This document shows positions 37,437 to 45,738 of a stretch of 57,738 bases of DNA, piece after piece (position 1 is the first letter of the stretch; each line of letters begins with the position of its first letter). Source of the DNA: Puniceicoccaceae bacterium (GTDB lineage Bacteria; Verrucomicrobiota; Verrucomicrobiia; Opitutales; Coraliomargaritaceae). The notes below the pieces were generated by a model. It was not told the origin of the DNA, did not search any database, and saw only the letters and a list, made by a program, of their open reading frames with translations. The position numbers and the translations under genes were made by a program. Where the stretch lies: contig JAKVCN010000011.1 in NCBI GenBank assembly GCA_022448585.1, positions 1-57,738 on the forward strand, in the 5' to 3' direction.

Positions 37437-38003
37437 CTAAAGGCGCTGGCGGACCGCTTCGTAAAGACAGACTCCTGCAGAAACAGAAACATTGAGGCAG
37501 TCTACGCTACCATTCATTGGAATAGTTACTAAGTGGTCACACAAGTCTCCTGTTACTTTACGGATGCCCCAACCCTCACTGCCAAGTAAGAATGCAGTGG
37601 GTTGATTGAGGTCGACCTCATAGATCGATCCTTTCCCTCGGTCGGATGTACCAACTAATTGTATATCTGCAGCTTGAAATTTTCGTAGTAATGAGCGGAT
37701 GTTCTTCACTTTTAAAAAAGGGGTATCATCGGCACCGCCACAAGAGACATCACGCACTGTATGAGTAATGCTACAAGAGCCTTTAACTGGAGCAATAACA
37801 GCAGTCACACCTGCCCCAGAAGCAGTACGAAGGCATGCACCGAGATTTTGGGGGTCTTGAACGCCTTCGAGCACTAGAATGAGCGGGTTGTTAGTTCGCT
37901 TAATGAGTTCAAAGAGGTCATGCTCGTCTTCTAGGTGTACTACAGAAGCTGGCTGAGAATACCTCGGCGGACGTTTGATTTTATGTACAGAATTACGACC
38001 CAT
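37437..38003 (-). CDS. TrmH/SpoU-family RNA 2'-O-methyltransferase (RlmB-like, short)
   Basis: This 188-residue SPOUT methyltransferase has the three TrmH motifs: LILVLEGVQDPQNLGACLRTASGAGV, FLLGSEGWGIRKVT and IPMNGSVDCLNVSVSAGVCLYEAVRQ. RlmB (Gm2251 of 23S rRNA) is the closest named relative by motif 1 and 2 wording. It is about 55 residues shorter than RlmB because the N-terminal L30e-like substrate-binding domain is missing; only ~40 basic residues (GRNSVHKIKRPPRYSQ) precede the catalytic fold. The target nucleotide is therefore unsure. Neighbours are tyrS (downstream) and ruvB (upstream). Confidence 0.88.
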   Translation of the reverse strand: MGRNSVHKIKRPPRYSQPASVVHLEDEHDLFELIKRTNNPLILVLEGVQDPQNLGACLRTASGAGVTAVIAPVKGSCSITHTVRDVSCGGADDTPFLKVKNIRSLLRKFQAADIQLVGTSDRGKGSIYEVDLNQPTAFLLGSEGWGIRKVTGDLCDHLVTIPMNGSVDCLNVSVSAGVCLYEAVRQRL

Positions 38004-38042
38004 AGATTTTAAGATGGATTGATACCAATTTGTTGTAATTAA

Positions 38043-39098
38043 TTATAAAAGGTCGGTTTGTGTGTTACGTTTGGGATCTAGCCCGATGACCTGCCATCCT
38101 TTTTCAGCTAAAACACGCCCTTTTGAGGTTCGTTGCAAATAGCCTTCTTGTATTAAGAAAGGCTCATGCACCTCTTCTAAAGTATGGGCTTCTTCACCAA
38201 CGGCGATTGCGATTGTGCTAAGCCCTACTGGCCCACCTTTATAATTTTCAGCCATAACGCGCATCATTTGTTTGTCCATTTCATCCAGTCCTCGCTGGTC
38301 GATTTCTAAGAGCTTGAGGGCAGCCGCCGCTATATCTTGGGAGATCGTGCCGTTGCTGCGTTGCTGAGCATAGTCGCGGCAGAAATTTACCAGGTTATTA
38401 GCGATGCGAGGAGTCCCGCGCGCACGCCTAGCGATCTCCGCAGCTCCAGCTGTTTCATAGGTGACCTTGAGTAAACCGCAGGTGCGCTCAACGATACCCT
38501 GCAAGGTCGTTCGGTCGTAGTAATCAAGTCGTGACTGTAAGGTGAACCGGCTTCGCAAGGGCGCCGTTAGTAGTCCCATCCGAGTGGTTGCTCCTAGTAA
38601 GGTGAAGCGAGGAAGATTTAATCGTACGCTTCGCGCATTGGGTCCTTGATCTATCATTATATCTATTCGGAAGTCTTCCATCGCCGAGTATAAATACTCT
38701 TCTACAGTCTTGGTAATTCTGTGGATTTCATCGATAAACAGAATATCGCCTTCTCCAAGGTTGGTTAGCAATCCGGCAAGATCGGCAGGTTTATCGATGA
38801 CAGGTCCAGAGGTAACAGTAACTTTACTTTGCATTTCTTGTCCTAGAATTAGAGACAAGGTAGTTTTTCCTAATCCTGGCGGGCCGCTGAGCAAAATATG
38901 ATTGAGTGGTTCGCCACGTTCTCTGGCAGCTCCTACCATTACCTGTAAGCGTTCAATAGTTTTTTCTTGTCCTGCAAAATCATCAAACGAAAGAGGTCGA
39001 AGGATCGAGTCTTGTGGATTACTGGAGTCGTCGAGACTACGTTCAATAAATTTTGCCCCTTTAGGGCTTTCTGGGCTGTCTTCTGGAGAAAGTGTCAT
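38043..39098 (-). CDS. ruvB: Holliday junction branch-migration ATPase RuvB
   Basis: RuvB is the hexameric motor that, with RuvA, migrates Holliday junctions. The 351-residue protein has the RuvB start LRPLSFDDFAGQEKTIERL, Walker A SGPPGLGKTTLS (around 71-82), Walker B DILFIDEIHR (118-127), sensor FTLLGATTRMGLLTAPLRSRF and the winged-helix C-terminal part GGPVGLSTIAIAVGEE with IQEGYLQRTSKGRVL. The N-terminus has ~30 extra residues. ruvA is not adjacent and ruvC is 15 kb away on the other strand, so the Ruv genes are split. Confidence 0.97.
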   Translation of the reverse strand: MTLSPEDSPESPKGAKFIERSLDDSSNPQDSILRPLSFDDFAGQEKTIERLQVMVGAARERGEPLNHILLSGPPGLGKTTLSLILGQEMQSKVTVTSGPVIDKPADLAGLLTNLGEGDILFIDEIHRITKTVEEYLYSAMEDFRIDIMIDQGPNARSVRLNLPRFTLLGATTRMGLLTAPLRSRFTLQSRLDYYDRTTLQGIVERTCGLLKVTYETAGAAEIARRARGTPRIANNLVNFCRDYAQQRSNGTISQDIAAAALKLLEIDQRGLDEMDKQMMRVMAENYKGGPVGLSTIAIAVGEEAHTLEEVHEPFLIQEGYLQRTSKGRVLAEKGWQVIGLDPKRNTQTDLL

Positions 39099-39141
39099 TG
39101 TAACTTAAAACTAATGGTATGGAAGCTTATGAAGCCAGTAT

Positions 39142-40437
39142 TTATTCGGCAAGTAGCTCCTTTGGCATCACGGTATCACTGAGTCGCTCAATGTGTCCGC
39201 CGATGGCAGAAAGTTTCTGCTCGAATTGATCGTAGCCTCGGTCGAGGTGGTAAATTCGCTGAATCCAAGTATCTCCAGTGGCTGCTAGTGCCGCGAGCAC
39301 AAGAGCCGCGGAAGCGCGCAAATCCGAGGCCATTACAGGTGCGCCTGAGAGTTGCGAGGCGCCAGTAATAATTGCGCTGGGTCCTTCGATGGCAATTTCT
39401 GCACCCATACGTTGTAATTCTGGGACATGCATAAAGCGGTTTGGGTAGATGCGTTCTGTTATAATAGATAGACCCTCTATTTGAGTCATTAAAGCACAGA
39501 GTTGTGCCTGTAGGTCCGTTGGGAATCCTGGATGAGGTAGAGTGATCAAGTCAACGGGCTGAAGAGATCCAGTATATGGTAGAATACGGATAAAGTCTGC
39601 GCCGAGTTCAATTGGCAGGCCAGCTTCTTCAAGTGTGTCTAAAAAAGCGCTTAGAAGTTTCGGAGCTATTCCAGTGACAGTTACATCCCCACGAGTTATA
39701 GCAGCAGCTGCTATAAAAGTGCCTGCTTCAATTCGGTCAGCAATGACACTGTGAGTACAACCGTTTAACGTATCGACTCCAGTCACCGTTAGTTCTGGGC
39801 TGCCTATACCTTCAATTTGCGCGCCCATTTTTACTAGCATGTGGCATAGATCGATAATCTCAGGCTCACATGCCGCGCATTCAATGCGTGTCTGCCCTGG
39901 GGCTAATGTGGAAGCCATTATAATATTAGCAGTGCCAGTCACGGTAGAGCCATTGCGTCCACCCAGAAAAATAGGAGAGCCCTCAATTTTTGCAGCGTCT
40001 ACGTGTACGTAACCTCGATCAATGCTGACTTTACAATTGAGTTTTCTGAGGCCTTTAAGATGAAGGTCAATCGGGCGCGGTCCGATCACGCAGCCTCCCG
40101 GAATTGATATTTCTGCTTTGCGCAGTCTCGCCACTAGTGGTCCAAGTAGACAAACAGAAGCACGCATCTTTCGAACTAATTCGTAAGGAGCAATGTGAGT
40201 TAGCTCCTGAGCATGTATTTCCCATATTCCTGGCTCTGTTTGAATTACTTTAGCTCCAATATGGCGCATAATCTCAATCATAAAGCGAATGTCGCTTAAA
40301 TCAGGCACATTCCTTAAGCGAACTGGATCAGCGCTGAGTAATGAAGCGGCTAAAAGGGGTAGGGCAGCGTTCTTCGCACCGCTAACCGCAACTTTCCCCC
40401 GGAGCGGTCCATTGCCAGTGACTCGAAAAACATCCAT
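39142..40437 (-). CDS. murA: UDP-N-acetylglucosamine 1-carboxyvinyltransferase
   Basis: MurA moves enolpyruvate from PEP to UDP-GlcNAc, the first committed step of peptidoglycan synthesis. The 431-residue protein has Lys22-Asn23 in SGAKNAALPLLAA, the fosfomycin-sensitive loop PGGCVIGPRPIDLHL with Cys116 (E. coli Cys115) and the late ATDLQAQLCALM-type motif seen as FPTDLQAQLCALM and RFMHVPELQRMGA. Since the loop has Cys rather than Asp, the target of fosfomycin is intact. It lies 81 bases after the disordered basic protein and 43 bases before ruvB on the same strand. Confidence 0.98.
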   Translation of the reverse strand: MDVFRVTGNGPLRGKVAVSGAKNAALPLLAASLLSADPVRLRNVPDLSDIRFMIEIMRHIGAKVIQTEPGIWEIHAQELTHIAPYELVRKMRASVCLLGPLVARLRKAEISIPGGCVIGPRPIDLHLKGLRKLNCKVSIDRGYVHVDAAKIEGSPIFLGGRNGSTVTGTANIIMASTLAPGQTRIECAACEPEIIDLCHMLVKMGAQIEGIGSPELTVTGVDTLNGCTHSVIADRIEAGTFIAAAAITRGDVTVTGIAPKLLSAFLDTLEEAGLPIELGADFIRILPYTGSLQPVDLITLPHPGFPTDLQAQLCALMTQIEGLSIITERIYPNRFMHVPELQRMGAEIAIEGPSAIITGASQLSGAPVMASDLRASAALVLAALAATGDTWIQRIYHLDRGYDQFEQKLSAIGGHIERLSDTVMPKELLAE

Positions 40438-40518
40438 TAATCAATAGGGATTAAATAAGGCAGCAAAAAGATCTAGTATAAACAGCTGTAAGATATTTTT
40501 GAGCGACAAAATTCTAGA

Positions 40519-41190
40519 TTACCTTTTACGGTAATTTTGGCGACCGCGATTTTGTCCTCCTCTTCGACGATTTTTATTACTGTTACTGTTGCCTTTGTTT
40601 TGAGGTCGACGACCACGACTCATGCCTCTGTTGGATTTCGGCTTTTTCGTACCAATGCTGAAAATACTTATAATAGTGGCAAGCAAACCTCTTTTTTTCG
40701 CAGCCTTTTTGTGACTTCGCCTATCTCTAGCGGTAGCCGAATCATCTGCGTCACGTGCTTTTTTGCGAGCGGCATATCTAGCATCTCGATCGGCTTTACG
40801 TTTGATTAAGCGTGCATTGACGCGTTCTATCGCAGCCAGTGTCTCGGCGCTCGGTTTCCCTGTAGTTACAGGAAAGTCTTTGAGCTCGTGTTGCGAGCGC
40901 GTGGGTAAAGAGGTTGCAACAATCTCATCGGTTGTATTAGTTTCAGTTTCGATAATAGGATCAATAGAATCTACAGTCTCAGCAGGTGTGTTTGTTTGAT
41001 TCGATTCGCTAATAGATTCCGATTCAAGAATTTCGGAAGGGTCGACTTCGCCTATTTTGCTATCAGTAGCAGGGCTTAATTCTTTCTTAAATCCACCACT
41101 GCGGCGACGTGAGCGAGGCTTTGCATCGTTGCTAGGTACGTAATTATGTTGTGGGTTTTTCTCTGGGCTTACTTCCTCAAATTCTGGCAT
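40519..41190 (-). CDS. Hypothetical disordered basic protein with Arg/Gly/Asn-rich tail
   Basis: I do not recognise this 223-residue protein. It has a short basic N-terminus (KPRSRRRSGGFKKE), a long acidic Ser/Thr/Glu segment (about 45-95), a helical Arg/Lys/Ala region (about 110-160, ERVNARLIKRKADRDARYAARK), one hydrophobic patch (GLLATIISIFSIG, about 168-180) and a highly basic tail rich in RGG/RGR and Asn (about 185-223). No signal peptide is present. The tail looks like RGG-type RNA-binding regions of RNA helicases or RNase E, so an RNA-related role is a guess from composition. It is upstream of murA and divergent from the dUTPase gene. Confidence 0.65.
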   Translation of the reverse strand: MPEFEEVSPEKNPQHNYVPSNDAKPRSRRRSGGFKKELSPATDSKIGEVDPSEILESESISESNQTNTPAETVDSIDPIIETETNTTDEIVATSLPTRSQHELKDFPVTTGKPSAETLAAIERVNARLIKRKADRDARYAARKKARDADDSATARDRRSHKKAAKKRGLLATIISIFSIGTKKPKSNRGMSRGRRPQNKGNSNSNKNRRRGGQNRGRQNYRKR

Positions 41191-41539
41191 CTTAGTATTT
41201 CGTTTAATAGTTTATTTTGTGTCGCCCGTACTCGAACAATCAGAATAGCGGCGCAGTGTTTCAAATAAATGGGTGATCTGCATTAGCGTTATGGCTAATG
41301 TTCGTGATGAGCAATAAAGCTTTAAGATGAGCGCTGCTGCAAATAACACCTAATATATGATTATTATAGAAGGAAATTTAGTGGTGCAAGAATTAAGTTT
41401 TTTAGCGATCAAAAACCAGTATTATATTTGGAATATATGATGTTTAAATAAGCGTTATATGTTTCATTAATTGTGAATCTTTATTTTACGAAGTTGCTTC
41501 ATGCTTGCTTGATAATAACAAGTACTATATGTTTTACGG
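41191..41539. other. 349-base divergent intergenic region
   Basis: This is the only gap above 300 bases. It separates the basic protein (-) from the dUTPase gene (+) and must hold promoters for both. It contains a perfect inverted repeat (listed separately) and AT-rich tracts. The only open frame of note is 27 codons long (41357-41440) and has no support. I see no tRNA, known riboswitch or repeat array in it. Confidence 0.6.
41281..41300. promoter_or_regulatory. Inverted repeat in the divergent promoter region
   Basis: CATTAGC (41281-41287) and GCTAATG (41294-41300) form a perfect 7-6-7 inverted repeat. It sits 91 bases before the start of the basic-protein gene and 239 before the dUTPase gene, so an operator is more likely than a terminator. 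No T-run follows on either strand. The regulator is unknown. Confidence 0.4.
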
Positions 41540-41911
41540 ATGGATAAGTTGGATGAAATTTTCGAGCAGCAAAAAGCACTCAATAATCGTATTGGAGTAA
41601 TTACTGAAGAGATGTCAGCAGAAGATAAAGCACAGTGGGTGCTAAATTATACTCGTGCTATGCAGCAAGAAATAGCTGAACTTATTGACTCAGTCCCGTG
41701 GAAATGGTGGGCGAAATATCAAGAATTTGATGAGCAGAATGCGAAAGTTGAAGTGGTCGATTTGTTTCATTTTTTAATCTCAATCGCTCAGGTTTTAGGC
41801 ATGAGTCCAGAGGATGTTTATCAAGCCTACGTCAAAAAAAATAAGGTGAACCACAATCGCCAAGAAAGTGGGTACACCGAAAAAGATGAAGCAGATTCAA
41901 GGCATATCTAA
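41540..41911 (+). CDS. Dimeric all-alpha dUTPase / MazG-like NTP pyrophosphatase
   Basis: This 123-residue all-helical protein belongs to the dimeric dUTPase (dUTPase_2) group of MazG-like enzymes, which hydrolyse dUTP to dUMP and keep uracil out of DNA. Motifs are LDEIFEQQKALNNRIGV, the metal-binding helix YTRAMQQEIAELIDSVPWKWW (EExxD-like acids) and QNAKVEVVDLFHFLISIAQVLGM with the second ExxD. The WKWWAKYQEFDEQN stretch is highly characteristic. The length is short compared with phage dimeric dUTPases (about 170-270) but normal for the bacterial small type. The CPBP gene follows 64 bases later. Confidence 0.88.
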   Translation: MDKLDEIFEQQKALNNRIGVITEEMSAEDKAQWVLNYTRAMQQEIAELIDSVPWKWWAKYQEFDEQNAKVEVVDLFHFLISIAQVLGMSPEDVYQAYVKKNKVNHNRQESGYTEKDEADSRHI

Positions 41912-41975
41912 TTGCTTATTTTTTAAATAGCGGAAGAAATTTATTGATATTTGCGCATGCCTGCACATCTAGCCG

Positions 41976-42581
41976 ATGAGTGACAACCCAGTAGCTATTT
42001 TTCTTTATTTGGGGGTCGCCGGTTATGTACTGAACCTTTATCTTGCAGACTTAAGGCTTGCGCGTGCTGGCAAAGTAACTGACGGCAGCATTATGCCTGG
42101 GGCTAGCGCAATGCCTGCCCGTGCATTAATTATAGGGGTTTGTGTCGCAATACTCATACTAGCAGTAGAGACTGGCGGAGAGATCTTTCTTGGTGTTGCT
42201 AGTGAGCAAAGTGAAATGGCTTGGTATTTTCTTTTTGTAAGCCTTGCTGCGGGGGTGATCGAAGAGGTTATTTTTCGGGGTTATTTGGTTGTATCAAAAA
42301 GGGGTAGAACTGCATTGATTACTAGTTGTGTAGGGTTTTCATTCGTTTTTGCTTTAATCCACGGGCATCTGTGGAGTACGGAGAATGGATTTGATATTAC
42401 TTTTACAACAAAAGGAGTATTTTCGACATCGATATTATTTATTAATTCATTGTGGTTATATCTGGTACGCTTCGGACCTTGGAATCCGACTCAATCTATC
42501 TTCCCATGTATGCTTGCTCATACATGTAGCAACTTAGGCGTTTTTATTATTAAATTATATCAAGGCTTCATCGTATATTAG
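41976..42581 (+). CDS. CPBP family intramembrane glutamic protease
   Basis: This 201-residue polytopic protein (about five to six hydrophobic helices) carries the CPBP/Abi signature: Glu96-Glu97-x-x-x-Arg101 (GVIEEVIFRGYLV), Phe125-x-x-x-His129 (FVFALIHGHLW) and His182-x-x-x-Asn186 (LAHTCSNLG). Related proteins include the prenyl-protease Rce1 and bacterial bacteriocin-immunity CPBP enzymes. The substrate is unknown. It lies downstream of the dUTPase gene and converges with the oligopeptidase gene; no bacteriocin genes are visible nearby. Confidence 0.9.
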   Translation: MSDNPVAIFLYLGVAGYVLNLYLADLRLARAGKVTDGSIMPGASAMPARALIIGVCVAILILAVETGGEIFLGVASEQSEMAWYFLFVSLAAGVIEEVIFRGYLVVSKRGRTALITSCVGFSFVFALIHGHLWSTENGFDITFTTKGVFSTSILFINSLWLYLVRFGPWNPTQSIFPCMLAHTCSNLGVFIIKLYQGFIVY

Positions 42582-42620
42582 TTTATTTTGGTAGTGTATT
42601 ATCTATAGTAGGTACGACCA

Positions 42621-44684
42621 TTATTTTACTAGCCCATCACGGCGAAGGAGCGCTTCTGGATCGGGGTCACGCCCCATAAATTTTTTAAACAAAGTTGCTG
42701 GGGCGGCAGCGTTTCCTTTAGCTAAAATCTGATCGCGGAAGTCGCGACCTGTATCCGAGCTAAGAATACCTTCAGCTTGAAAGCGAGTGAAGGCATCTGC
42801 ATCAAGTACCTCGGCCCACTTGTAGCTATAGTATCCTGCGGCGTATCCGGTTGGACTGCTAAATAGGTGACTAAAGTTAAAGACATTCGATTGTGCCTGT
42901 GTCGCATAACTTAAAGTATAAGCTTTAAGCTTTTTTTTGATATAATTGTCGAGGTCTGTTTTGTTTGAGTTTGGCCAATTAATATGCAAATCAAGATCCA
43001 TTTTACCTAATGCTAGCTGTCGGGCAGTGGCACTGGCTTTTCGATAATTACGAGCTGTGCGCATATTATCGAAGAGTGCCTGTGGAATCAGTTCGTTCGT
43101 TTTATAATGCCGCGCAAAGCGGTCGAGACTAGCGCGCTCCCAACACCAGTTTTCTAACATTTGTGAGGGCAATTCGACAAAATCCCAAGGTACGTTGATG
43201 CCATTTAATGACTTAACTTCAACTTCCCCGCATAGGTGGTGTAACAAGTGTCCAAATTCGTGGAAAATAGTTTCCACTTCTCGGTGGCTAAGAAGAGCGG
43301 GCTGTTGCCCAATTGGTGGACTAAGATTACCGCAGATTAAGCCTAGATGAGGACTATGCTTATCGGGTTTACGTTCGCCAGTGCGCAAGTGATTCATCCA
43401 TGCCCCCCCACGCTTAGATCTTCTTGGATACCAATCTGCGTAAAAAGAACCGAGGTGTACGTTAGAGTTCGCGTCAAAGAGTTCATAAAATTTTACCTGT
43501 GGGTGCCAAACTTCAACCGTGTCGCACGCTTTAATTCTCAAACCGAACAGTTCTTCAGTAATCGTGAAAAGACCACTGACGACTTTATCGATGGGGAAGT
43601 AGGGTCGTAGGGATTCCTCGTTAAAATCGTAATTTTTTTCACGCTGTTTTTCCGCCCAGTAAGCAACATCCCAAGGCTCTAATAATGGCAAGCTACTCAA
43701 GCTAGAGCTAGTTTCTTCAGTAATAGACTTATACTGGCGAAGCGTTTGATCTTCTGCCCTAAAAGCAGTTTCTACTCGATCAAAGATGGAATCCCCGAAA
43801 TTAAGTGCTACTTGTCCAGAACCAGCCATGCGGCGAGCTGTTACATAATCGGCGAAGTTATCTTTACCCATTATTTTAGCAAATTCATGACGAAGTTCCA
43901 GTATCTCTAGCACAAGCGCGCTGTTATCATAAGGAGCTTCTCGGCCAATGTTGGCATATGCTAACCAAACATCTTTGCGAAGAGCTGGGCTTTCCGCGTA
44001 GGTCATGACAGCTATATAACTAGGTGCATCCAAGCTAAAGCGCCAACTGCCTTCAGAGTACCCTGCCTCTTTGGCGCTCTGGAGGGCAGCACTACGAGCC
44101 GATTCAGGCAAGCCGGCCAATGTGGCTTCGTCATTAACAATAAGCTCCCAAGCATTCATGGCATCTAAGCAATTCTCTGAATATTTTTGTGTATGTTTAG
44201 CGAGCTGTTCCTGAATTTCTGAAGCTCGCTGTTTTTGTTTGATAGGAAGGTTAGCTCCTTGCTCTTTAAAATCCGCCAGCGTCTCTTGGATGTGCCTTTG
44301 CTTTGTCGCCGACAAATTATCTGCTGAGGGACTGTTTGCGCATTTTTGGAGACATTCCCAAAGCTTTTTATTCAGTGGTATACCAGCAAAAAATGCCGAT
44401 ACTACAGGAATCATTTTATTATAAGCAGAACGTAGCTCTGAAGTATTACAGACCGAGTCAAGATGGGTGACTAACCCCCATGCGCGCTGAAGTGGTTCGA
44501 GTGCTTCCTCTAGTGCATTAAAGGTATTTTCATAGTTCAAGGCGGTGCTATTGCGATCTATAGCAATCGCCTCCACTGCTGAACGCGCTTGGTTAATAGC
44601 TAAATTAATATCTGTTTCAATGTTAGCTGGATTCAGGGATGACCAGCGAATGTGAAAGTCATTATTTAGAAAGGGATGATCCAT
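42621..44684 (-). CDS. prlC: Oligopeptidase A-like M3 zinc metallopeptidase
   Basis: This 687-residue enzyme belongs to the M3 family (thimet oligopeptidase/oligopeptidase A), which degrades short peptides, such as cleaved signal peptides, in the cytosol. The zinc motif is HEFGHLLHHL with the first His at residue 475. The surrounding ETIFHEFG and the preceding HLGLICGNLSPPIG, with GGAWMNHLRTGER, fit the family. A C-terminal ATLFKKFMGRDPDPEALLRRDGL is the usual end of oligopeptidase A. No signal peptide is present. The gene is divergent from the small-ORF/LysM group across a 95-base gap. Confidence 0.94.
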   Translation of the reverse strand: MDHPFLNNDFHIRWSSLNPANIETDINLAINQARSAVEAIAIDRNSTALNYENTFNALEEALEPLQRAWGLVTHLDSVCNTSELRSAYNKMIPVVSAFFAGIPLNKKLWECLQKCANSPSADNLSATKQRHIQETLADFKEQGANLPIKQKQRASEIQEQLAKHTQKYSENCLDAMNAWELIVNDEATLAGLPESARSAALQSAKEAGYSEGSWRFSLDAPSYIAVMTYAESPALRKDVWLAYANIGREAPYDNSALVLEILELRHEFAKIMGKDNFADYVTARRMAGSGQVALNFGDSIFDRVETAFRAEDQTLRQYKSITEETSSSLSSLPLLEPWDVAYWAEKQREKNYDFNEESLRPYFPIDKVVSGLFTITEELFGLRIKACDTVEVWHPQVKFYELFDANSNVHLGSFYADWYPRRSKRGGAWMNHLRTGERKPDKHSPHLGLICGNLSPPIGQQPALLSHREVETIFHEFGHLLHHLCGEVEVKSLNGINVPWDFVELPSQMLENWCWERASLDRFARHYKTNELIPQALFDNMRTARNYRKASATARQLALGKMDLDLHINWPNSNKTDLDNYIKKKLKAYTLSYATQAQSNVFNFSHLFSSPTGYAAGYYSYKWAEVLDADAFTRFQAEGILSSDTGRDFRDQILAKGNAAAPATLFKKFMGRDPDPEALLRRDGLVK

Positions 44685-44779
44685 AGATTACGGCAAACAT
44701 CTGGATAGAAACAAATACTACTTGGGGTAGTTATCGATGAATGCAACTCTGGATCTTAATTTATAACTCATGATTTAAG

Positions 44780-44917
44780 ATGAAGCTTAGCGACTGGCTT
44801 TCTTTCAGTACAATTTTCAATCGTGGTATAGACTCCGATAGTACAGAGTTTCTTAATGCAACCATCTTTGTTGGTTGGGTGTTGATTGTTTGTATATCTT
44901 TCGTAATAGTACGTTAG
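44780..44917 (+). CDS. Small single-pass membrane protein, 45 residues
   Basis: An ATG-initiated frame of 45 codons ends with TAG at 44917. The product starts MKLSDWLSFSTIFNRGIDSD, followed by an Asn/Thr stretch and one hydrophobic helix (TIFVGWVLIVCISFVIV) with a C-terminal Arg. It lies 17 bases before the LysM lipoprotein gene on the same strand, so cotranscription is likely. No family is recognised. Coding support is composition, a plausible amphipathic N-terminus and position; this needs conservation evidence. Confidence 0.45.
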   Translation: MKLSDWLSFSTIFNRGIDSDSTEFLNATIFVGWVLIVCISFVIVR

Positions 44918-44934
44918 TTTATTAATTTTTCATT

Positions 44935-45723
44935 GTGCATAGGTTACGTACATGTTTTTTCGTATTATTTGTTATCTTCTCGGCAACGAGTTGTTCTTCT
45001 GAGCTTGTTGAAGTTGTCCGCGAAATTGATGAGAAACAATACCAGCTAGCTAAAGGCTATCAGGCTCAGGGACGTGAAGATGAAGCACTCAGTGCTTTTC
45101 TCAGAGTTATCGATGCTCGCCGTGATTCGCCAGAGTCTCATTTTGAAGCTGGTTATATTTATTTGCAGAAAATGAAGGACCCAATTAGCGCGATCTATCA
45201 TTTTAAGTGCTACATACTGCTAAAGCCCGACTCTAATCAGATTGTTCAGGTCGAACAACTCATTGAAACAGCGGAAAAGGAATTTATTCGGCAGTTACCT
45301 GCAAGCCCTTACGAGGGACAATTAAAAGGGATTAATATGTTGGATTTAGTGGATGGTTTGAAGAAGGAAAATGAGATCTTAAAACGGGAGTCAGTAGCTG
45401 CTAAAAAAAAGGTGAAGCAACTGGAATCCATTTTAGGCAGTGCAGGTCGAATATCAACGGATATGTCAGTCAATATGGAGCCATTAGTCAGCGGCCAACA
45501 AGTTTCGTCAGTGGATCGATCTAGTGCTTTGGGCGCAGATTTGCAAATAGATCCTACTGCAGTGCCCCGTGCTTATACAGTTCAATCAGGAGATTCACTT
45601 AGCTCAATAAGTCGACAGCTATATGGTACAACTTCTCGTTGGAACGATATCTTTCAAGCCAATAGGGACCGTATTTCTAGTGAGAATGCTCTGCGTGTAG
45701 GCCAGGAGCTACGTATTCCATAA
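44935..45723 (+). CDS. LysM-domain lipoprotein with TPR-like region
   Basis: This 262-residue protein begins at a GTG. A lipoprotein signal (FFVLFVIFSATSC, lipobox Cys20) is followed by a TPR-like helical region (about 35-110: YQLAKGYQAQGREDEALSAFLRVI, SHFEAGYIYLQKM), a coiled coil (about 135-170) and a C-terminal LysM domain (about 212-262, YTVQSGDSLSSISRQLYG ... ALRVGQELRIP). LysM binds peptidoglycan glycan strands, so the protein should tether the envelope and wall, probably as an outer- or inner-membrane lipoprotein processed by Lnt. The exact role is unknown. The desulfurase homologue follows by 15 bases. Confidence 0.88.
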   Translation: MHRLRTCFFVLFVIFSATSCSSELVEVVREIDEKQYQLAKGYQAQGREDEALSAFLRVIDARRDSPESHFEAGYIYLQKMKDPISAIYHFKCYILLKPDSNQIVQVEQLIETAEKEFIRQLPASPYEGQLKGINMLDLVDGLKKENEILKRESVAAKKKVKQLESILGSAGRISTDMSVNMEPLVSGQQVSSVDRSSALGADLQIDPTAVPRAYTVQSGDSLSSISRQLYGTTSRWNDIFQANRDRISSENALRVGQELRIP

Positions 45724-45738
45724 ATATACGATAGAAAA

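Noticed and set aside
41357-41440. A 27-codon ORF in the 349-base intergenic region
   Set aside because: Too short, no signal or family, and the composition is that of AT-rich intergenic DNA.
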